Shown here piece by piece: positions 49,430-59,900 of a DNA stretch of 64,000 bases; positions within the stretch are counted from its first letter, which is position 1; each line of letters starts with the position of its first letter. The notes under the pieces are model-generated. The model had not been told where the DNA came from. It ran no database searches and was given only the letters and a program-made list of their open reading frames with translations. This stretch comes from Rhabdonatronobacter sediminivivens (GTDB lineage Bacteria > Pseudomonadota > Alphaproteobacteria > Rhodobacterales > Rhodobacteraceae): positions 86,079-150,078 of the forward strand of contig NZ_JACBXS010000007.1 of the NCBI RefSeq assembly GCF_013415485.1. The letters run 5' to 3'. The position numbers and the translations under genes were made by a program.

Positions 49430-50680
49430 CTAGCGGCGGCGCAGGGGGGCCAGCGCGGCGTCAGCCTCGGCCCAGTCCTGCAGGCCGCGCACCAGGGCGG
49501 CCTGCATCCGCGCGCGCCAGTCCGGATCCTGCAGGTTGGCCAGATCCCGCGGATTGGACATGAAGCCCAGTTCGATCAGCAGCGACGGAATGTCCGGCGC
49601 GCGCAGCACGCTGAAGCCGCCGGACTGGTGCGGGCGGCTGTGAAGGCGCAGCCCGTGATCGTCGATGCTGGAAATCAGGCTTTCGGCCAGCAGATCGGTG
49701 CGGGGGCGGTTTTCCACCTGCGCAATGGACATCAGCACATCGGCTATCGCATCTTCGGCCCGGGTCAGGTCCACCCCTGCCAGCAGATCGGCGCGGTCAT
49801 GGCGTTCGGCCAGGATGGCGGCGGATTGGTCGCTGGCCTCTTCGGACAGGGAATACAGGGTGGAGCCGCTGGCGATCCCGTCAGGCAGGGCATCGGCATG
49901 CAGCGACAGGAACACATCCGCCCCGGCGGCGCGGGCGGCGCGGATGCGCGCGTCCAGGGTCATGAAGACATCGGCGTCGCGGGTCAGCGCCACCTCGAAC
50001 CCGCCGGCACGGCGCAAGGCATCGCGCAGCTCACGCGCGAAGGCCAGCATCAGGTCCGATTCGCGCAAACCGTCACGTTCGGCCCCCGGATCGGCGCCGC
50101 CATGGCCAGGGTCCAGCACCACCACCAGCGGCTGTGCGCTGCGCGGCAGGGCAGAGGCGCCGGGGTGCAGCAATGCATCGCCATAGCTGGCGATGAAGCG
50201 GTCTTCATCCTGGGCAATGGCGGTGAACCCCTCCAGCGTGTCACGCTCCAGCCGCAGGGACAGGCGCGGCGCTGTGGCGCTGCCCGGATCGGTGCCTGAA
50301 AACCCCGCCTCGCGCAGCCGATACGGGCCAGTCAGATCAATGACCATCCGCGCCCAGCCATTGGCCGCCACGCCCAGGCGCAGGTCCCGGATACCGGGGC
50401 CGGGCGCGGCCTGCAGCGCGCCCCAGTCCACCGTGTTGAGATCCAGCACCAAACGCGGGGGCGAGGGCAGGTGACGGATCCGGTAGGGCACCGGCTGGCT
50501 GAGCGCCAGGTCGACGGTGATCATCTGCCTGTCGCTGGTGATCCGGCTGGCCTCGGCATCCACCCGCGCGCTGCCGCCAAGGGACTGCGCCGCCGCGGGC
50601 AGGGCGGCCAGCATCAGCGCCAGCACAACCGCCACCCAGCCCAGTCTGTTCCCCGCCCCTGGCCGCATCTTTTCCGCCAT
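49430..50680 (-). CDS. N-acetylmuramoyl-L-alanine amidase (AmiC type)
   Basis: Periplasmic zinc amidase that removes stem peptides from peptidoglycan during cell separation. The 416-residue protein has a signal peptide (LGWVAVVLALMLAALPAAAQ), an N-terminal AMIN domain (about 35-140, localisation) and an Amidase_3 domain starting VVVLDPGHGGADPGAERDG with zinc ligands there and in LSLHADALPDG. It is divergent from the DsbA-family gene. Confidence 0.93.
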   Translation of the reverse strand: MAEKMRPGAGNRLGWVAVVLALMLAALPAAAQSLGGSARVDAEASRITSDRQMITVDLALSQPVPYRIRHLPSPPRLVLDLNTVDWGALQAAPGPGIRDLRLGVAANGWARMVIDLTGPYRLREAGFSGTDPGSATAPRLSLRLERDTLEGFTAIAQDEDRFIASYGDALLHPGASALPRSAQPLVVVLDPGHGGADPGAERDGLRESDLMLAFARELRDALRRAGGFEVALTRDADVFMTLDARIRAARAAGADVFLSLHADALPDGIASGSTLYSLSEEASDQSAAILAERHDRADLLAGVDLTRAEDAIADVLMSIAQVENRPRTDLLAESLISSIDDHGLRLHSRPHQSGGFSVLRAPDIPSLLIELGFMSNPRDLANLQDPDWRARMQAALVRGLQDWAEADAALAPLRRR

Positions 50681-50859
50681 GCTCCTTGCCTTTGCCCCGT
50701 TCTACGCGCCCCCTGGCCCAAGGTCACGCCCGCAGCGCGGTAAAATTGTCGCTGATGGGCGCGAAGGCCTTGATCGTCGGGCCGGGGGTTTCTACACACG
50801 GGGGCGTTGACCAGAACCCGGGCAGCATGGCCCGCTGACAGTTTTTTCAGGAGAGTTCC

Positions 50860-51705
50860 ATGACCCTGCCCCTGACCGATTCCGGCCTGATTGGCTCCGC
50901 CATGGTGGCCTCGGCCGTTGCCATTCTGGCGCTGACAGCGCCAGCGCGCGGCCCCGCGCCCGAGCCCGCCGAACCCGTCACCGCCGCCGAAGTCACGCCC
51001 GCGCCCGAGGCCCCGCAGGCCGCCATCTCCGAGGCCGACGAGATCGAGGTGCCCGAGGAGTTCGCCGCGCAGGTCCGCGCCTATCTGCTGTCCAACCCCG
51101 AGGTGATCTTTGAAGCGGTGGCCGAATTCGAACGCCGCACCGCCATGGATCAGGCCGATATGGATGTCGAACTGATCTCGGTCAACGCCGAGGCGCTGTT
51201 CAACAGCCCGCATGACTGGGTCGGTGGCAACCCCGATGGGGATATCACCCTGGTGGAATTCCTGGATTACCGCTGCGGCTTCTGCCGCCGTGCCCATGAT
51301 GAGCTGGAGCAGCTTCTGGCCGAGGATGATGGCATCCGCGTCATCATCAAGGAATTCCCCATTCTGGGGCCGGAGTCCGAAGCCTCGTCCCGCTTTGCCA
51401 TTGCGGTGCTGCAACTGGAAGGGGGCGAAGCCTACAAGGCGGCCCATGATGCGCTGATCACCCTGGAAGCCGCGCCCGATACCTTCGCGCTGGAGGATAT
51501 TGCCGCGGAGATCGGCGTGGATTTCGAAGCGGTCGAGGCGCATATGCAAAGCGATGCCGTGAGCCAGGTCATCGACGAAAACCGGCGTCTGGCCCAGCGG
51601 CTGCGGATCTCCGGCACGCCGACCTTCATCATGGAGGATGAAATGGTGCGCGGCTTCGTCCCGGCCCAGGCGCTGCTGGATCTGGCCGAAGAGCTGCGCG
51701 ACTGA
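50860..51705 (+). CDS. DsbA-family thiol oxidoreductase
   Basis: A 281-residue periplasmic thioredoxin-fold protein. An N-terminal hydrophobic anchor or signal (about 8-28) and a Pro/Glu-rich spacer precede a helical region with FAAQVRAYLLSNPEVIFEAVAEFE, then the active site DYRCGFCRRAHDEL (CGFC) and the cis-Pro loop SGTPTFIMEDEM. It resembles Com1/BdbD-like DsbA proteins. Oxidase versus isomerase role cannot be told. GGAG precedes the ATG. Confidence 0.9.
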   Translation: MTLPLTDSGLIGSAMVASAVAILALTAPARGPAPEPAEPVTAAEVTPAPEAPQAAISEADEIEVPEEFAAQVRAYLLSNPEVIFEAVAEFERRTAMDQADMDVELISVNAEALFNSPHDWVGGNPDGDITLVEFLDYRCGFCRRAHDELEQLLAEDDGIRVIIKEFPILGPESEASSRFAIAVLQLEGGEAYKAAHDALITLEAAPDTFALEDIAAEIGVDFEAVEAHMQSDAVSQVIDENRRLAQRLRISGTPTFIMEDEMVRGFVPAQALLDLAEELRD

Positions 51706-51737
51706 CCCCGGACGCAGTTGCGCCTGACTGAATGCAC

Positions 51738-51768
51738 AAACCGCCATGCCGCAGGGCATGGCGGTTTT
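51738..51768 (+). terminator. Rho-independent terminator after the DsbA-family gene
   Basis: A perfect 13-bp stem (AAACCGCCATGCC / GGCATGGCGGTTT) closes a GCAG loop and ends in TTTT. It starts 33 bases after the stop codon. Confidence 0.9.
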
Positions 51769-51819
51769 GCGTTGGAGCGTCCGGTCTCTTGGCCAATCGG
51801 CGGCGGGCCGGTCCCGCGG

Positions 51820-52047
51820 TCAGCGTCCGGCCATTGCGACAATCCGGTCGGAAGCCTTTGCAGAAGGCAACGTCCGCGCCACCGTCCCCAGCCGGTTTTC
51901 GATCTTCTGCTGCAGGGCGCTGATGTCCTGGGACAGGTCGCGGGCAAGATCGGCGCCGATGCCCTTGTCATGGGACACCACATGCAGGAAATGCGCCATC
52001 AGCTCCATTTCCCGCGAAACTTCGCTCAATGCGTCCAGGGATTTCAT
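51820..52047 (-). CDS. Small protein of unknown function
   Basis: A 75-residue, apparently all-helical protein (MKSLDALSEVSREMELMAHFLHVVS, DLARDLSQDISALQQKIENRLGTVARTLP) with no signal peptide or known motif. GGAG lies 8 bases before the ATG. It is downstream of, and on the same strand as, the response-regulator gene, and may be a signalling partner, but this is only from position. Confidence 0.6.
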   Translation of the reverse strand: MKSLDALSEVSREMELMAHFLHVVSHDKGIGADLARDLSQDISALQQKIENRLGTVARTLPSAKASDRIVAMAGR

Positions 52048-52132
52048 CACGCCACTCCCGTGCTGCGCGGTTCACCACATAAGCTTGCTACAAGCAATCA
52101 CATGCCAGCTTTGGCGCAGTCAGGTCCAGGTG

Positions 52133-52522
52133 TCAAGTTTTTTGCAAATTGCGTTTTACCGCTTTGCGAAGGGTTTCCGAACGGATCGGCTTGTACAGGA
52201 ATTCGGCGGCGCCCTGCATTTCAGCCAGTGCGGTGGTGGCCTCCAGCGTCACCGTTTCATTGCCGCCAGACAGGAACAGCACCGGCGTTGCAGGTTGCAA
52301 CTGTTGCAGAAGTTCCATCAGTTCCAGCCCGTTGTCCTTGCCGATCCAGAAGTCCAGCACGAACAGATCATAGGGCAGATCATCATCCAGAAGCGCCAGC
52401 GCCGCCTCCTTGCTGTCGGCCGCATGGACCTGATGGCCGTCCCCCTCAAGGATCAGGGTCAGCACACGCAACACGGCTGCGTCATCGTCAACGATCAGAA
52501 TATTCGCCAAGTGCGGGTCCAT
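52133..52522 (-). CDS. Single-domain response regulator
   Basis: A 129-residue receiver domain with no output domain. The acidic pocket is VDDD (residues 11-14), the phospho-acceptor is D57 in FVLDFW, the switch Ser is S85 in LSGG and the lysine is K111 in YKP. It probably relays phosphate or acts by protein binding, like CheY-type or DivK-type regulators. Its start overlaps the end of the MarR gene by 35 bases and no strong ribosome site is visible, so translation may be coupled. Confidence 0.85.
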   Translation of the reverse strand: MDPHLANILIVDDDAAVLRVLTLILEGDGHQVHAADSKEAALALLDDDLPYDLFVLDFWIGKDNGLELMELLQQLQPATPVLFLSGGNETVTLEATTALAEMQGAAEFLYKPIRSETLRKAVKRNLQKT

Positions 52523-52940
52523 GTTGTTCGGGTGCAACGAAAAGGTGCTGCAATGCGCTTCGAAATGCAACCTTCTGGTCCGGGTCCATGTGCCGAATGC
52601 GCGCGGCAATTGCCAGAATCGGGTCTTCGCGCAACATCTCGCGGCCGGTCCGGGTCAGTTCCACATTGATCTGGCGGCCATCGTCCGGGTCGCGTCCGGT
52701 GGCAACGGCGCCGTGGCGTTCCAGCGCGCGGATGGCGCGGCTGACCGGGGCGGCGGTGACCCCCACATAGCGCGCGATCCAGCTTTGCGGGCAGGGTCCG
52801 GGTGCGACGCGGCCGATCGTGCGCAGGATCGCCCATTGCAACGGGGTCACCGACCCCGGCCCGCGGTCGGAATATGCCTCGCGGACTAGCCGCTCCATCA
52901 GAAGCGCTGCCGCCAGATCGCTGCGATCTTCAGTGGCCAT
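52488..52940 (-). CDS. MarR-family transcriptional regulator
   Basis: A 150-residue winged-helix protein. The DNA-binding part is LQWAILRTIGRVAPGPCPQSWIARYVGVTAAPVSRAIRALERHGAVATGRDPDDGRQINVELTRTG, with the MarR wing motif DxRxxxVxLT. The start at 52940 was chosen as the first credible family start, with AGGG upstream. It is divergent from the large hybrid kinase gene and overlaps the response regulator gene. Confidence 0.85.
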   Translation of the reverse strand: MATEDRSDLAAALLMERLVREAYSDRGPGSVTPLQWAILRTIGRVAPGPCPQSWIARYVGVTAAPVSRAIRALERHGAVATGRDPDDGRQINVELTRTGREMLREDPILAIAARIRHMDPDQKVAFRSALQHLFVAPEQHGPALGEYSDR

Positions 52941-53163
52941 GTTGCCCTGTCGTCGATTTACCCCATCCCCGTGGACTGTGACCCAGCGCCCGGCGCATTG
53001 CAAGTCCATGCTACAAGCAACCTTAAGCATTTCTGACCGGGTTTGACGCACAATGATTGCCATCTGCCTGCCAAACCGGTCAGAAGCTTGTGGACATGGC
53101 TCGGCGGCCGGGGGCATCATTCGGGCCAGTCCTGCGCTGATCTGTTTTCTTTGTGAGTTGTCC

Positions 53164-56100
53164 ATGCCGTTTCATCCCGCCGACGCCGCCGCGCTTCAGA
53201 CCACCGCCGAGCTGGGCCAGGCTGTGGTTCTTTGCATCGACCCGGATGCGCGCCAGGCCTGGTGCAGCCAGACCGCGCAGGCGATCCTGGGACACGCGCC
53301 CGCGGCGCTGGCCAGGGACTGGTCCGGCGATCTGGCGCTGGTGGCAGAAAGTGACCGCTCAAAAGTTGCCCGGGCGCGGAGCGGTGACGGCCCGGTGCGG
53401 ATGCAGTTTGGAATGGCGCGGGGCAATGGCGCGCAGGCGGTGGTCGATGCGGTCTTCAGCCCCGCGCCCTCGGGGCATGGGGTGGTGGCCGTGCTGCGGG
53501 ACGTGACCGCGCTGGTGCAACCCGATGCCGACAGCGCCATATTCGACCGCCTCAGCCGCGAGGCCCGCTTTGTCAATTGCCGCAAGCGCGATACCGTGCG
53601 GTTCGGGCCCAGCATGAAGCTGGTCTATGGCATTGATATTGAGGGGGAATGGAAGATCCCCTCGCCCTATGTCGAACATATCCACCCCGATGACCGCGCG
53701 CTGGCGGATCATGCGTTCTATGAACTGGCACAAAGCAAACAGCAAACGGTCCAGATCGAATACCGGCTGCGGCGCGGCGATGGCAGCTATGCCATGGTGC
53801 GCGAACGCTTCCACACCGAACGTGATGCCGCTGGCGCGCCGGTGACCATCCATTCAACCGTCACCGATATTTCCGACTGGCATGAAGAGCGCAAGCGCCG
53901 CGCAGTGCTGGCCGATGTGTCGGGGGCGGTGGTCATCGACTATGCGCCCCGGACGGATCGGATGCAGTTCAGCGGCACCGTCCGCGCCACCCTGGGCTAC
54001 GCACCCGAAGACATGCCCCGCACCGCCGATGCCTATCTGGAGCTTCTGCACCCGGATGATCGCCATGTCCTGCAGGCGGCGCTGAACGCCCTGCGCGCGG
54101 GCGAGGTCTGGTCCGAGCCGCTGGCACTCAACTATCGCCTGCGCCATGCCGATGGCAGCTATGTTCATTTCCTGGATCATTCACTGACCATCACCGATGC
54201 CGATGGCCGGGCCGAGGGCGTGATTGTGGTGCTCACTGATGTCACCACCCTGTTGCGCGACAAGGAAGAGCTGCGCGTCAGCAGCGAGCGCCTTAAGGCC
54301 CTGGCCGAGTTGTCGAAAATGGTGGTGGTGGAATTCGACATGGACACCCAACAGGTGACCTGGAGCGGTGCGTTGGAAGAACAGTTCGGCTTCAAGCCCG
54401 AAGACATGCCCTCGGACCCACAGGCGCTGATCAACATGATCGAGCCCGAAGACCGCGCCACCAACCAGATGCTGTTCGAACGGCTGAAGCGGGGCGAATC
54501 CTGGACCACCCCGGTGGAATTCGGCTTTCGCACCCGCCACAGGAACGGGCAGATGCTGCACATCCAGAAACGCTCTGTCTGTGTGCTGGATCAGGATGGG
54601 CGGGTGATACGGGTGCTGCAGGTGCTCAATGACGTCACCGACCTGCTGCAAAAGCAGAACCAGCTTCTGGCGATCTCGGAAATCGCTTCGGACGCCAGCT
54701 ATGAATACTTTCATGATCAGGGCCGGGTGGTGTTCAGCCACGGGTTCAAAAGCTGCTTTGGTCTCGACCTGGTCGGGGAAAGGGCCTTGCCCTTCGCCTG
54801 GGATAAACACGTCCATCCCGATGACGTGGCGCAACTGCAGGAGGCGTTTTTCAGCTTCATCGGCGGCACGGACACCCGGTTCAACATCGAATACCGGCTG
54901 CGCTGTGGCGATGGCCGCTGGGCGTCGGTGGTCCAGAAAACGGCCGCTCTGCGTGATGAGAGCGGGCGGCCGAAACTGATCATCGGCATGGTGGATGATG
55001 TCACCGAACAGCGCCGGACCGAAGCCCGCCTGCGCGCTGCGATCGATTCGCTCGACAGCGGCTTCGCCCTCTATGACGAGGACCAGCGCCTTGTCCTCTA
55101 TAACCGCCGCTTCGTCACCATGAACCATGGGTTGGCCGATCTGATCAAGCCGGGGGTGGCCCGCGCCGACCTGGCCGCCGCCATGTTCGAGCGCAAGCTG
55201 CTGATGGTTTCGGACCGGGGCGAACACCGCCAGGGGTTCTACGCCGCCGCGCCCATGAACATGGAGGTGACCCAGGCCAGCGGCCAGATCTACACCGTTC
55301 GTTTCAACCAGACGAACGGCGGCGATTGGGTGACCCTGCTGACCGACGTGACCGAGGCCGTCAATGACCAGCGCAGGCTGCGCGCCCTGTTCGAAGTCTC
55401 GGCCGATGCGATGTTCGATTATGACGTCCAGCGCGGCAAGATCAGGTTCGATGGCGGCTTTCGGGCGCAGTTCGGGCATGACTTCCAAGGTGAATATTCG
55501 GTGCCTTCGCCCTGGGAGGATACGCTCCATCCCGATGATGTCGCGCGGGTCACGTCCCAGCGCACAGAGTTTCTGGCCGGTCGTGGCGCGCGGTTCGAAA
55601 CCGAATTCCGCATGCAGCGTGCCGATGGCAGCTGGGCCTATGTCGGTGAACGTGCGGTCGCCCTGCGCGATGACAGCGGTGCGGCGGTGCAGGTGTTGGG
55701 GGCTGTGGCGGATCTGACCGAACAGCGCCTGCTGGAAGACAAGCTTCACGCCGCCCAGAAGATGGAGTCCATCGGTCGCATTTCGGGCGGGATTGCGCAT
55801 GATTTCAACAACCTGCTGGCGGTTATCATGGGCAATGGCGAATTGCTGGCCATGGCCGCGTCCGACCCCGCGCAGCGCGAATCGATCAATGAGATCGTGG
55901 ATGCCTGCAAGCGCGGCGCGGAACTGACCCGCCGCCTGCTGAGCTTCGCGCGCCGCTCGCGTCTGGCCCCGGCGAAGGTGCGGTCCAATGATCTGGTCAA
56001 TGGCATGGGGCAGCTGATCGCGCGGGTGCTGCCGGCGACCATCAGCCTGCAGACCAGTCTGCAGGCGGGGCTATGGTCCATCAGGGTCGATCCCGCGTTT

Positions 56101-56895
56101 CTGGAAAGCGCGCTGCTGAACCTGGTGATCAACGCCCGCGATGCCATGCCCGGGGGCGGGATTCTGACCATCGAAACCGCCAACCAGCGCGTGACCGAAG
56201 ATTACGCCATCGAACGCAATGAGCTGCTGCCGCCCGGTCGCTATGTGATGATTGCCGTCACCGATACCGGCGAAGGCATCGCGCGGGACATGCTGGAGCG
56301 CGTGGTCGAGCCTTTCTTTACCACCAAGGGGCCCAATCTGGGGTCGGGGCTGGGCCTGTCCATGGTGGACGGGTTCGTGCGCCAGTCCGGAGGGCTGCTG
56401 CGCATCTACAGTGAACCGGGGGTGGGCACCACGGTCAAGCTGCTCTTGCCGGCCGAACCGGATCAAGGCAGCCAGGGACTGGCTGCGTCGGCGCGCGCGC
56501 CCGCATCCGCAACCCCCGGCACGCTGCGTGTCCTGCTGGTCGAGGATGACCCCCGGGTGCGGTCGGTGGTGGCGCGCAGTCTGCACGATGCGGGGCTGAC
56601 CGTGCTGGAGGCCGATTCAGGCGACGCGGCGCTGGAACTCTATCACAGCCTGACCCATCAGCCGCATGTGCTGCTGACCGATGTGGTGATGCCGGGCAAA
56701 CTGCAAGGGCCCGCGCTGGCGCGAGAGTTGAAGGCAGTGCAGCCGGATCTGCGGATCATCTTCATGTCCGGCTATGCCAATGAAGCGGCGATCAACGGGA
56801 ACGGGCTGCGCGCGGATGATGAATTCCTGATGAAGCCGATCCAGCGCCAGTCCCTGCTGGAAGCCATCGCCCGCGCCAGCCGCCCGCCACGCTGA
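53164..56895 (+). CDS. Hybrid histidine kinase with multiple PAS domains and C-terminal receiver
   Basis: A 1243-residue sensor without a clear membrane segment, so probably cytoplasmic. Five PAS_3-type modules are marked by HPDD-like motifs near residues 171, 294, 423 (EPED), 549 and 788; a PAS_7-like domain (SLDSGFALYDEDQRLVLYNRRFV) sits near 622-735. The kinase core follows: phospho-histidine H879 in GGIAHDFNNLLAVI, ATPase domain about 973-1099 (NLVINARDAM, DTGEGI, GSGLGLSMV) and a receiver about 1121-1240 with D1173 in LLTDVVMPG. The signal is unknown. An ATG at 53053 in frame is an alternative start. Confidence 0.9.
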   Translation: MPFHPADAAALQTTAELGQAVVLCIDPDARQAWCSQTAQAILGHAPAALARDWSGDLALVAESDRSKVARARSGDGPVRMQFGMARGNGAQAVVDAVFSPAPSGHGVVAVLRDVTALVQPDADSAIFDRLSREARFVNCRKRDTVRFGPSMKLVYGIDIEGEWKIPSPYVEHIHPDDRALADHAFYELAQSKQQTVQIEYRLRRGDGSYAMVRERFHTERDAAGAPVTIHSTVTDISDWHEERKRRAVLADVSGAVVIDYAPRTDRMQFSGTVRATLGYAPEDMPRTADAYLELLHPDDRHVLQAALNALRAGEVWSEPLALNYRLRHADGSYVHFLDHSLTITDADGRAEGVIVVLTDVTTLLRDKEELRVSSERLKALAELSKMVVVEFDMDTQQVTWSGALEEQFGFKPEDMPSDPQALINMIEPEDRATNQMLFERLKRGESWTTPVEFGFRTRHRNGQMLHIQKRSVCVLDQDGRVIRVLQVLNDVTDLLQKQNQLLAISEIASDASYEYFHDQGRVVFSHGFKSCFGLDLVGERALPFAWDKHVHPDDVAQLQEAFFSFIGGTDTRFNIEYRLRCGDGRWASVVQKTAALRDESGRPKLIIGMVDDVTEQRRTEARLRAAIDSLDSGFALYDEDQRLVLYNRRFVTMNHGLADLIKPGVARADLAAAMFERKLLMVSDRGEHRQGFYAAAPMNMEVTQASGQIYTVRFNQTNGGDWVTLLTDVTEAVNDQRRLRALFEVSADAMFDYDVQRGKIRFDGGFRAQFGHDFQGEYSVPSPWEDTLHPDDVARVTSQRTEFLAGRGARFETEFRMQRADGSWAYVGERAVALRDDSGAAVQVLGAVADLTEQRLLEDKLHAAQKMESIGRISGGIAHDFNNLLAVIMGNGELLAMAASDPAQRESINEIVDACKRGAELTRRLLSFARRSRLAPAKVRSNDLVNGMGQLIARVLPATISLQTSLQAGLWSIRVDPAFLESALLNLVINARDAMPGGGILTIETANQRVTEDYAIERNELLPPGRYVMIAVTDTGEGIARDMLERVVEPFFTTKGPNLGSGLGLSMVDGFVRQSGGLLRIYSEPGVGTTVKLLLPAEPDQGSQGLAASARAPASATPGTLRVLLVEDDPRVRSVVARSLHDAGLTVLEADSGDAALELYHSLTHQPHVLLTDVVMPGKLQGPALARELKAVQPDLRIIFMSGYANEAAINGNGLRADDEFLMKPIQRQSLLEAIARASRPPR

Positions 56896-56941
56896 TCCCC
56901 CGGCGACGGGGGCGCGCCGCCCCTTCGGGCGGTATTGCACG

Positions 56942-59900
56942 TCATTGCGTGGCGTCAGCCGGGGCGCGGGTGGCTGCCAACGCCCCTTCCAGTGCCTGCG
57001 CCAGATCGGTGCGTCGAAAGGGTTTGGCCAGGTGCCCGGAGAACCCGGCTTGCAGGTATTCGGTGACCTGGTGGGACATGGCATTGGCGGTGATCGCCAG
57101 TGCGGGCGCCGCTATCAGGCCCGCTGCGGCTTCGCGCGCGCGCAACGCGGCGAGCGCGCTGATCCCGTCCAGTTCGGGCATCGAGATATCCAGCAAGTAG
57201 ATATCGAAGCGCCCGGCCGCCCAGGCCGACACCGCGGCGCGACCGTCATCGACCAGCACGACATCGGCACCAAAGCTGGTCAGCATTGCCCCCAGGATGG
57301 TCCGGTTGGTGCGGTTGTCATCCGCCGCCAGCACCTGCAGGCCCTGCAGCATCACCTCCGCATCGGCGGTGGCGGGCGCGGGGGCCTCGGGCGCCAGGGG
57401 CATCGGCAGGGTGACCTGCACTGCGGTGCCCTTGCCCTCGGCGCTGTCGATCGCGATCTCTCCGTCCATCATCGTCACCAGCCGCCGGACGATCGACATG
57501 CCCAGCCCGGTGCCGCCAAACCGGCGGGTTACGGTGCCATCGGCCTGTTCGAAATCCTCGAACACGCGCGAAAGCTGTTCGGCGCTCATGCCGATTCCGG
57601 TGTCGCGCACGCTCAGACGGACGCGGTCGCCGGGGCCGGGCTGCAGCATCACGCGCACGCTGCCGCTTTCGGTGAACTTGAGCGCATTGCCCACCAGATT
57701 GTGCAGGATCTGCGCCAACCGCCCCTCATCCCCCAGCCGGGGCGCCTCGGCCCATGGCCCGGCATGGATGGCGAAGTCCAGCCCCTTTTCCGCCGCCCTT
57801 GGCTGGTGCATGGCCGCGATCCTCCGGGCCAGTTCGGCGGGGAAGAAGCGGATGCGTTCCAGCGTCAGCTTTCCGGCTTCGATCTTGGACATGTCCAGCA
57901 CATCGTTGAGCACCCCCAGAAGCATCTCGCCCGATGCGCGGATGGTTGCCAGAACCTCCTGGTGGCGGGGCTCGGTCAGTTCATCCTCCAGGATTTGGGC
58001 CATGCCCAGCACACCATAGAGCGGGGTGCGGATTTCATGGCTCATGTTGGCCAGGAAGCGGGACTTGGCCTCGTTGGCCGCCTCGGCCCGTTCGGCGGCG
58101 CTGCGCAGCGCAGCTTCGGCGGCGACCTGTTCGGTGATGTCGCTGGTGGAACAGACCACCCGCACGGCCAGCCCCGGGGCCTGGACGGGGGCGGCATTGA
58201 TCGACAGGCAGCGGCGCTGCCCGTCTGGGCGCATGATGGCAAGACGCAGATCGCGCTGGGTGCGCCCTTCGGCCATGGTGCGGAAAAAGGGCGTGTCCCG
58301 GGGCGGGATGGGGCTACCGTCCAGCGCCGTGATGGACCAGCGCGGGTCATCATGGTTCCGCTTGCAGATGGTTGCAGCATCGGCGCCCAGGATACGCTCG
58401 GCCTCGCGGTTGGCAAAGATGATCCGCCCGTTGCCATCCAGCGCCGTGATCCCCGAGGCCGAGGTTTCCATCAGGCGCGAAAGGTAATCCCGTTCGGCAG
58501 TCAGTTGCGTGGCCAGCCGCATCCGTTCGGTCACATCCAGATGGATGCCCGCGATCTTCAGTGGGTGCCCGGCGTCATCGCGCAGCGTGACGCGCCCGCG
58601 TGACAGGACCGAAACCCAGTGCCCGTCCTTGTGGCGCATCCGGATCTCGTTGGCGAAATGATCGGTCCCGCGGGCCAGATGATCCCGGTGTTGGGCCAGC
58701 AGGGTTTCCAGGTCATCCGGGTGGGCCAGTTCGAAGAAGCCGTAGTGAGGGCGATCGGCCAGCTCGGCAATGCTGTAGCCCAGCATTTCGGCCCAACGCG
58801 CGTTCACCCGTTTCTCTTCGGTGGTCAGGTCCAGCTCCCAGGTGCCGGCGCTGGCAGCGTCGATGATTTCTTCCAGACGTTCCTCGGCCCGTTTGAGCGC
58901 GCTGATGTCCAGATGGATGCCGGCCATGACCTCGGGGCTGCCATCGGCCGCCCAGCGCGCGACCCGGCCGCGCGATTGCACCCAGACCCAGTGCCCGTCC
59001 TTATGGCGCATCCGCACCACGGATTCGAAATGCTCGGCCTTGCCGGCCAGGATTGCGCGCACCCCGGCGTCCGAATTCGGAAAGTCCCCGCTGTGGATCA
59101 TTGGCAGCCAGTCCGTGACCTTCAACGGCACCAGGTCCTGCTTGCGGTAGCCCAGCATTTCGGCCCAGTGATCGTTGATCTGAATCTCGCCGCTGGGAAT
59201 ATGCCATTCCCAGGTGCCGGCCCGGGCCCCCTGGATGATGTCGCTCAGGCGCCGTTCGGCCTGTTTCAGTTCCGTGATATCGATCGCCATGGCCACCCGG
59301 CCCCCATCGGCAGTGGCAAAATCGATGACCCGTTGCCAGATGCCGCTGGGCAGTCGCCGCTCCAGAGCCTGCCCGGGGGTGCCATGGGCGGCCAGTCGAC
59401 TGGCCAGCAGCGACTCGACATCGCCCTCGGGGACAAGGAGGTCGCCCCGTTCCACGGCAGCACGGAAAATGGTGCTGAAGGGGGTTCCGGGCACCATCAG
59501 GTCGGCGCTGTTGGGATAGAGTTCCCGGTGACGGCGGTTGCACATGACCAGGCGGTCCTGAGCATCATAGAAGGCAAAGGCATCCGGCAGGGCGGTCAGC
59601 GCCATTTCCAGCCGGTTGCGGGCCTCGGTCGCCTCCTGCGCAAGCTGTTTCAGCGCGGCGGCCTGGCTTTTGCGTTCGGTGATGTCGGTCTCGATGGACA
59701 CGAAGCCGGTCAGCGTGCCGGCGCTGTCATGCAGCGGTTGCATGTCGATATCCGTCCAGAAGGTCTGGCCGGTGCGGGTGCGGTTGATCAGTTCCGCCCG
59801 CACGGGCTGGCCTGCGTCCATGGCGGCATCGATCCGGGCCAGAACGGCGGTGTCGGTGTCGGCGGTGTGCAGCACCTCGGCGGGGGTGCGACCGCGCACC

